Shown here: piece after piece, positions 53,101 through 61,600 of the stretch
Layout of the letters: each line of letters begins with the position of its first letter
Numbering within the stretch: the first letter of the stretch is position 1
Translations under genes and position numbers: made by a program
The notes under the pieces: generated by a model
Told to the model about the DNA's origin: nothing
The model's database searches: none
The model's input: the letters and a program-made list of their open reading frames with translations, nothing else
Assembly: GCA_008828725.1 (NCBI GenBank)
Contig: MEHQ01004251.1
Coordinates: 97,135-161,134 of the forward strand
DNA length: 64,000 bases
Direction: 5' to 3'
Source: Saccharina japonica
Taxonomy: Eukaryota; Sar; Phaeophyceae; Laminariales; Laminariaceae

Positions 53101-55590
53101 TAGTGTCGCTCCCTTGCTTGCTGGTACTCTGCGCCCTATTATTTTGTACCGGCACTTGTTTGGTTCCATCAAGACGTCAAGCCTACCAGGTCTTTTTTTT
53201 TTTTATCACGGCGCGAGGTTTCAGGGGAATGAGCTATAATAACATTGATAAGATAATGTGATAACATCATCACCATCCTCATCATTCATCATCCTCATCA
53301 ACCATCAGCATCGCCATCATGATCCTCACCTATTATGGGGTATGACCCTCCATTTCTTTTTGGAGGATCATACCCCATAGATCCTCGCCATCATCGTATC
53401 ATCGTCATCATCATATATACTTCGAAGCATACATTTATATAATGCTTCCCGAGGTCATGAACACTCCGCGGCACGCACGACCGAACGATCACAGGTCGCA
53501 GCTTGCAAATAACTATCGTGTACGTATGTACATCTGAGCTTCGGCGAAATTCTCGATCTCGCAGCTGTAAGTTTTGTTGAGAACTGAGAGTATGGCTGAC
53601 GCTCAGCAAGATATGCGTATCAATGATAACTACTGCTTGAACTTGTGTGTGCTGGTGGCAGGTATCATATAAACGAGCGTACTGGTAACGTGTTTTGGTA
53701 AAAATGCCCAAAAAAAAAGAAAAAAGTACAACACTGGCCGGAAATATAAGCCCTTTTCGGAGTCTGATACCAACATTTAATCGGGGATTATACTCCCACC
53801 CAGAGTGGTATTCCTTATTTGGTTGGGAGCGTAACGGCATTCGGCAGACTTCTTGAGGAAGCTAGCTCGAAATGGCTCCCTATTTTGTTTGGCGTCATGA
53901 GAAGTAGAAACTCGCATTCGAATAAGAAACTGATACAGCAGAAAACCGTCTTAAGGGCCCATATTATTAGTGCGTTCGAGATTGGAGGTTTCCTTATATA
54001 CCAACGTCCCTTATCAGAGTTGGTACCTACCGGTCCCTTATTATCAATCGTGGGTAACAACTGCGCGCAGAAATTTGAGGCCCCTTATGTAACGCTTGCC
54101 CTTATCGTGAGGTCCCTTGAAAGGGACTACCTACTGTATAAGGGTTGCTTGGGCGTTCCCGTCTCTGCCGCGAAACCGCGAAGCGCGAACAAGCTCGACA
54201 TCTCCGGAGAACCAACACATCTCCGGAGAACTAACATATCTCCGGAGAACCAACCGAGCGACGGTGCCGTCTTGGTGTCTGCGTAGGAGTGGGGACAAAC
54301 AAGCGTGGCTTGCCCCGTTGCCTCACGACACACCCTTCCTCCCCTCTTTTGCTGATTCCCGTCTCGTCCGCATCAACGATCGACCAACCCCGTCGCTCTG
54401 TTTGTTGTGTCGTATTCGCAGCTCGCACACGTGGTTCAAATTTTCTCCCCGTCTGTGCTGTTGTCTGCTATTTTCTTCGTTTCGTTTTTCGTCTCTTCTT
54501 TTTATTTCCTGCAGTTCGTCTACTAACTGCTGCTGTAATTGGTGTATTAACCCCGTCGCTATAGAGTTCGTATGATTACGAAGGACCATAGTAAATAGGG
54601 ACCTACGTCAAGAACAAGAATCTGTATGTTGAACTATTCTTACCAACAATATTTGGTCGTGTTTACTATGGTCCCCCCGTGAATAGTTTTCTTGTATTCG
54701 TATTAATCGTATATTGTGCGAAGCTTTCCCCCTTCTTTGTTTTCTGTTATTCTCTCTTCGTGTTTATTTCCTCCCTATGTTTGCTTCCTGCCGGTCGTCT
54801 CTGGTTTGTGCGTATACATGTTCTGCTTTTTCGTACCCAGCACCCAGCACATTTTGGTATTGCGTTGCCTAATCGTCTATGCTTGCGTTGCGTGTTGCCA
54901 GTGTATCTCTCGTCTCATTAGTCTGTGACCACAGAGCATGCATCTTTCCAAACCGGGATGACAAAAATCAGCACGAACATTGGGTGTGCTGGATGTCGAT
55001 GGGTAGAAGTGACGGTTCAGCCCTCTTGGGGCTTGCAGAGGGGAAACTTGGCGATACAAAAAATGACGGTTACACCACAGACAGCATTAGTAACGGCCAC
55101 TACGTGATTGGGTGATGATATCATACAATGGTTGGTGTCCCGAGTTACAACGCAAGGAATCGTACGGTCGATGGGTAGAAATAACGGTTCAGCCCTCTTG
55201 GGACATGCAGAGGGGGAAATTGGCGATAAAAAAATTGACGGTTACACCACAGACAGCATTAGTAACGGCCACTGCGTGATTGGGTGATGATATCATACAA
55301 TGGTTGGTGTCACGAGTTACAACGCAAGGAGTCGTACGGCACGGGCACAACGTGATCCTTCCTGCCCGTACTACTGCTGGAACGCCGACACTGCTCGTAG
55401 ACGATTGATGAACGCCGAAGTTAGCATTGTGTTGGTCGTTATCCTGTATAAGGGGTCCTTAAAAGGGGTCCATTAAATGGGGTCCCCTCCAAAGGGGTTA
55501 AACACGCGCACAACAGTTGTAGGTGCCGGCATCCGCTGGCCTTCCTTTGCGGTTTTGCTATCTACGACCGTGTTGCAGCAGCACAGCAAC

Positions 55591-55621
<31 letters not shown>

Positions 55622-58600
55622 TACAGCAGTGCAGCAGCACGCCGACCTGCAAATAATAAAATTGCCCCCCGACCCCTCCTCCTGTATATTTGCGCGCCTT
55701 CTATACCCCGCGAATATCTCCAAAGGGGTGCGTGGTCAATGGTCAAATGACTAAGGCAAGCAATAAAAATGAGTACGCCCCCCTCCCCCCCCCCCCCCCC
55801 CTTCTCCCCTACCTTTCCCCCAAAACAAACAAAGGAGTGCAAGGTTACCGACCAGAAGCAGACAGGCCGGTGCTGGATTTTTGCCGCGATGAACGTCATG
55901 CGACCCGGGGTGATCGAGAAGTTCAACCTCGCAGATGACTTCGAACTGGTGGGTTGGGATTGGGGTCGGGGTTGGGGGCTCCAAGCGTTACGAGGTACCG
56001 AGGTGCCGGGGTTCTAAGGGGGAGGGCCCGGGATTACGCTTGTACGTACATATGTAGGGTCACAGTTACGGCACTTAATACTGTGAAACACGCAAGATAA
56101 CCCCCCCCCCGCGGTGCAAATTTCAAAACTGATTGTCTCCGAGGGTGCAAACAAGCACAGAGCGATGTGTTTATGGAAAGAGATCTCGGCGAGATCGCCC
56201 CAACGCCGCCATTTTCGTGTGTGTGCCCCTATAAGTTTCGGAGAAACTCGCCTGTTGATTGGAAATTTGTCGTAGGGTGTGTGTTATGTTATCACCCGGG
56301 TTTGATACGGTACGAGCTGTCACTGGGACTGACCAGGGGAGCTCTGGGGGCTCTTGACTGTTCTCGTCCCGCTTACCCCCTCGCCCGGCTCCATGTCGCG
56401 CCCTATCACCGTTGGGCGAACGAACGAGTGGTGTTCCCAAAACGCATGCACGCCTCTTCTCCCCACTCTTCTTCCCTGCCCGCCCCCCTCCTCCGCCTCC
56501 GCCTCGTTGATTGCCCCGCTCTGCCCTGTCCCCCTACTTTTATGTTCACCAGTATGGTATTATGTCATGCGACAACCGAACACGAACTAACGAATTATCC
56601 TACCACGACCACCCCGCCCTCCTCCCGATCCCCCCCCCCCCCCCCCCCTCCCCCCCTCTCCTTTATATCAACCACCATCGAACGACCAAACGAACGATCG
56701 AACGAAATCATGGAACCAACGAACGACCGACGGATCGACCGACCGACTGACCGGCCGACCGACCGGGCCGTACGAACAGTCTCAGAGCTACTTGTTTTTC
56801 TGGGACAAGTTCGAGAAGTGCAACTACTTCCTGGAGAACGTGGAGCTCACCGCGGACCGCCCGCTGGACGGGCGCCTGGTGCAGCACCTCCTCAAGGAGC
56901 CTATCTGCGACGGGGGTGAGCTGCTGGCACGACAGTAGCTCCTACTGCTCTACTGTTCTACTACTACCGCGCTGCTATCCTACGACTACACTGTTAGGGC
57001 CGTTATTCTCGGACAGCTTTTTTTTTCCATATTTTCCACGTTTTTTTTCCCAAGAAAACAGGAAAAACAGGAACTATTTCCACATTTTTGGAAATCTAAC
57101 AGGTGGCACAATGCCAGGAAAGTTCAATTTCCGAAAAATGGAAAGAACAAAAAAATGGAAAATTTGGAGAGAACAAATGCGCGAAAAAAAAACCCATGGA
57201 AAACTTGGAAATTTAGGACAAAAAGTCCTTCGAAATTAACGGCCCTCAGTACTCGTACAGCATGCAGTAGCTCCTACTGCTGCACTGTTCTACTGCCACC
57301 GCACTGCTGCCCTACGACTACACTGTGTTAATACTCGTACAGTATAATAATTTGCCATACAGTACTCGTAGAGCTACTAAATACAGCGGGGAGTCGTCAG
57401 TAGGATCCTACAGCGAAAGCTACTAAAACTGCAGTAGCTCCTACTATTCGGTCTAATACAGTAGAGTACTGTTAGTAGAGCTGCAGCAGAACGTCGGCAG
57501 TAGAATACTGCAGCGAAAGCAAGGAGGGTGAAGAAAGAGCCCTCCTTGCCTATTGGAGACCCCGGGATCCGGATTACAACGTAAAGAGGACGGGGGATTG
57601 GAGCTGGGGGTTAACATGATACTGTTACCACAAAAAAAAAAAAAACAATCACGGTATTTAAGCTTGAATACTTACGTCGCAGTACTGACGTTGTGTTTGT
57701 TACTGGTGTGGAAAAAGGAAAGGCCCACCAGCGGTTGAAAAAATGAAGTACTTCGTATATATTCACGGGCCAAAAGCGAAAGGCACAGCGACCAGCGAAA
57801 AGAAACCAGAGGCGTGCTGCGGTAGGGTTTGCCTTGCAGGGTTATCACCTTATGTTTCTCAAGCTGGTCACTCGAGGAGCTCTGTACCTCACTGTGGAAT
57901 CGATTTTTTTTTTTTTTTTTTTACTAAAAAGGGAAGCCCGGTGACCAAAATCCCCCAAAAAAACTACGAAGGTGTGTATCACGGAAATCTTGCGAAACAC
58001 CGATGGAATTCTAACGACGTTGGGTTAAGGAGCGTACTATTAATATTACAGTATTACGGTGGGCCATAGTAAATAGGACCAAATATTGTTGGTAAAAAAA
58101 TGGAATATATATAGGTTTTTATGTGTACCGTAGGTCCTATTTACTACGGTCCCCCGTAATAGTCAAGTCAGAAACTATTAATATTAGCCAAGTCATAAAT
58201 AGTTGCCTTTTCAGGCAAAAAAGTGCTACATTTACCGTAGCACGCGGCATCGGTATATGTACGTATTATATGCATTTCCTATACCGTTGTTTCGGTTTGT
58301 CGTTTTACCTCCGCCGTGTCTTTGTTTGCCCTCCCTGCCCCCCCCCTCCCGCCAGGTCAGTGGGATATGGTGACCAACTTGATCGCCAAGTACGGCGTGG
58401 TGCCCAAGAGCGTATGCCCCGAGAGCAAGACGTCGTCAGGATCGCTCTGGTCAGTCTGTTGGTTTAGGTTCGTTAGGAGGGTCAACCTGTTGGTTCATGC
58501 CAGTCTGTTGGTGTATGTTGGTTGAAGGGGTCAGCCTGTTGGTTGGGAGGGCCAGTCTGTTGGTTGGAAGGATCAGTCTGTTGATTTTAAGGTCAAGTCT

Positions 58601-61600
58601 GTTGGTTTTAACGGCCAGTCTATTGGTTAGAAGGATGGTTCTGTTGGTTAAAAGTGTCAGCCTGGTTTTAACGGCCAGTCTATTGGTCAGAAGGATGGTT
58701 CTGTTGGTTAAAAGCGTCAGCCTGATTTTAACGGCCAGCCTATTGGTTAGAATGATGCTTCTGTTGGTTAAAAGTGTCAGCCTGGTTATAACGGCCAGTC
58801 TGTTGGTTAGAAGGGATAACTTGCTACAGTAATACTTGCCTACATTATGTACATACTCAGTCAGCGCTGACTGGTCAAAACAGAGGAATCCGCCTTCCCT
58901 CTTTTTCCACCTGGAAAAGTGATCATCGCGAAGAAACGAACTAATGCATATCACTGTACAAGCATTATCGAACACGGGCGTCTATTTTGTCGAGTGGCGT
59001 GGGTTGGGGTGGGGTGGGGTGGGGTGGGTTGGGGTAGGGTGTGATTGAGTGGAGTGAGGTGAGGGGGGGTTGGGGTAGGGTGTGATTGGGTGGGATGGGG
59101 TGGGGTAGGGTGTGGTGTGGTGTGATGTGGTGTGGCGACCAAGGCTGTCAAAAGCGGCAACGCGGTTTCTGGACCGCCGGCGTGTCTATCTTGTCTCGCC
59201 GTTGACTTGCTCTAGGCTCTTGAAGCGGAGAGTGCCCCGTAGGCGAGATCTTCTTCTTCTTCTTCTTCTTCTTCTTCTTCTTCTTCTTCTTCTTCTTCTG
59301 CTGTTGCTGCTTGTATCGTTGCTGCTGCTGTTGTTGCTGCTGCTGCTACTGCTGTTGTTTTTTGGCACGCACACTTTCGGCAGATGCCTATAATCCCCTG
59401 TGATTTAATCGGCCGCGCTGCTGTGGCTGCCCTGGAAACCCCAAACTCCAAACTCCCCGCAGGCCCGAAAACGGAGATGTTTGTTTATCTGCGTGTGTTG
59501 TTCTTGTTCGTGTCCGTGTTCTTTCCCTTGCTATGTTTCTCGTGCTTTGCATTTTTCTTGTTCCTTGTATTTTTTTTGTTCTTATTCCTTGTTCCCTGAT
59601 CTTGGTTTTGACCTTGTTCCGTGTTTTTGACGTCGTCATGTGTTTCGTGTGTGTGCGCATGGTTCGCAAAACGTCCGGCCGGCAGGGTTAACCGGTTCCT
59701 CACGACGAAGCTGCGGGAGTACGCTCTGAGGCTGAGGAACATGATTGCGAAGGGAGTGACCGCGGAGGACCTTACGAAGGCGAAGGCCGGCATGATGGCA
59801 GAAGTCTTCAAGGTGGGGGGAGGGGGGGTGAAGCATCGGCGTGGGTGGAAGTAGACAACAATCAACACCTCGGACGGATCATGATCTATCTATCTATCTA
59901 TCTATCTATCCATCTGTAGCATCTAGTTCCTCTCCTGCTGCTGTGAGAGGTTGGGCAGGATCTGCACAGTTCAGATCCCAACCCAGGAAACACGCTCTAC
60001 GTAGGTCATGCGGACTATACGGGGTCCCACACGACAACGTGAGCTAAATCGTGCCATAACCGGGAATAGATCTGCCTTGCAAGGTCTACTGCTTATAGAT
60101 CATGAAACGTGGGAATGATTTGGATGATCTGTAGATTTAGATGAGCTGTAGAAGGTGTGCGACAATCTGCGTTTTCGCGAGGACCGACCCGCCTGTCTCG
60201 TTGAGAACATTCTACGCTCTGTTTCAAGCAAGGGCGCGCCCGGTGTTGCCCCGTGCGCATCACACCGCACCGGTAACTAAAAACCGGTACCAGGTATCAT
60301 ATACAGCAGTGGGTACCCCGGTTTAAGAACGCCCAAGACAAGATCATTCGGGGTTTATGAGCGGTCAAATCGGCGTGTCCCGCTTATACTATTCCGGAGG
60401 ACCATAGTTAATAGGACCAAATATTGATGGTAAAAATAGGTAAATATATAGGTTTTTGTCTGTACCATAGGTCCTAATAACTATGGTCCCCCGTGATAAA
60501 AGCTAGATAAAAGCTCACTACAGATACGAGCAGTGTGTAGTTAGTTAACCCTTTTAGCACTGCACTGTCTAGCACTACATATTTCACTCTAATTCTAAGT
60601 GTTTTGTCCCCACATCGGGACTCCAGTCCTAAATGGGTCAAGAGCGCTTGTTTTGGCTTATTGTCACTGGGATCTTAAATCGGGGTACCCACTGCTGTAT
60701 ATACCACGTAATGAAATATGGCGTGTCATATGATATGTTGTGTGATACATACTTCGTGCAAGCATGGCAATATGGATGTTTCAACATACCAGGTAAAATG
60801 AATTATGGCATGTCTCATATTATATGCTGGGCGATATACACTTCGTACAATAATATCATAGCAGTGTCACGAAAAACGGCATGGTGTCGGTATTCACAAG
60901 AGCATACACTGGTGCAGCAGTACGACGGAAGCTTATAATGTATCACGATTATTTTTACGATTTTCCCATACCACGTACCAGGTATATATCTATCTTAAGA
61001 GTTTTTTAATAGGATACCGACCTCTGATCGCATCGCATAGGATCGATCGCACCGCTTCGCATCTTGAAAAGTTGGCACTGCACCCCATCGCACCACATCG
61101 CCTCATATCGCGTCGCATCGCATCGCATCATATAGCATCGCATTGCATCACACCGTCAAGCCTGGAACCATACCCCTCGCGCGTGTCCCCTGACCCCCCC
61201 CCCCCCCCCCCCCCCCCCCGCCTTTCTCTCCCTTAAAGGTTCTTTCCGTCCACTTTGGGCCCGTGCCCAGCCCAGAGGCGAAGTTTGAATGGTCTCTCAC
61301 GGACAAGCACAAGGCTTTCAAGCGCGAGATGCGCACGCCGCTGGAGTTCTACGACGACTTCGTGTCCATCAAGGCCGGTCAGATGGTCTCCATCATCAAC
61401 GACCCGCGGAACCCCTACCACAAGTACGTGCGAAGGATGGGGGGGGGGAGGGGTACTCATTTGGTGCTTGCCTTAAGTAATTCGACCATTGACCATGAAT
61501 CCCTTTCGAAACGGAGCACCATTCCTATATATACCGTATATATTATTATTTTTCTAATAGAGGCACCTCCCAACAGTTAGGCGCTGAGTACGGTGCTTCC

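Larger units (their letters stand above)
50646..55834. other. BLMH intron 2 (5.2 kb)
   Basis: Contains a CAGACAG array (50680-50885), an AAAAACGTACCGTG minisatellite, a MULE-like element, R1 and R6 MITEs, an ATC microsatellite, a tandem duplication and a GTACTCAT repeat at the acceptor side. No gene seen; 53815-54295 is open on plus for 155 codons but has no family signature. Confidence 0.7.

Noticed and set aside
53819-54286. 155-codon ORF inside BLMH intron 2
   Set aside because: No family signature; region is full of CCTTA and CTCCGGAG repeats and lies within an intron of the same strand.
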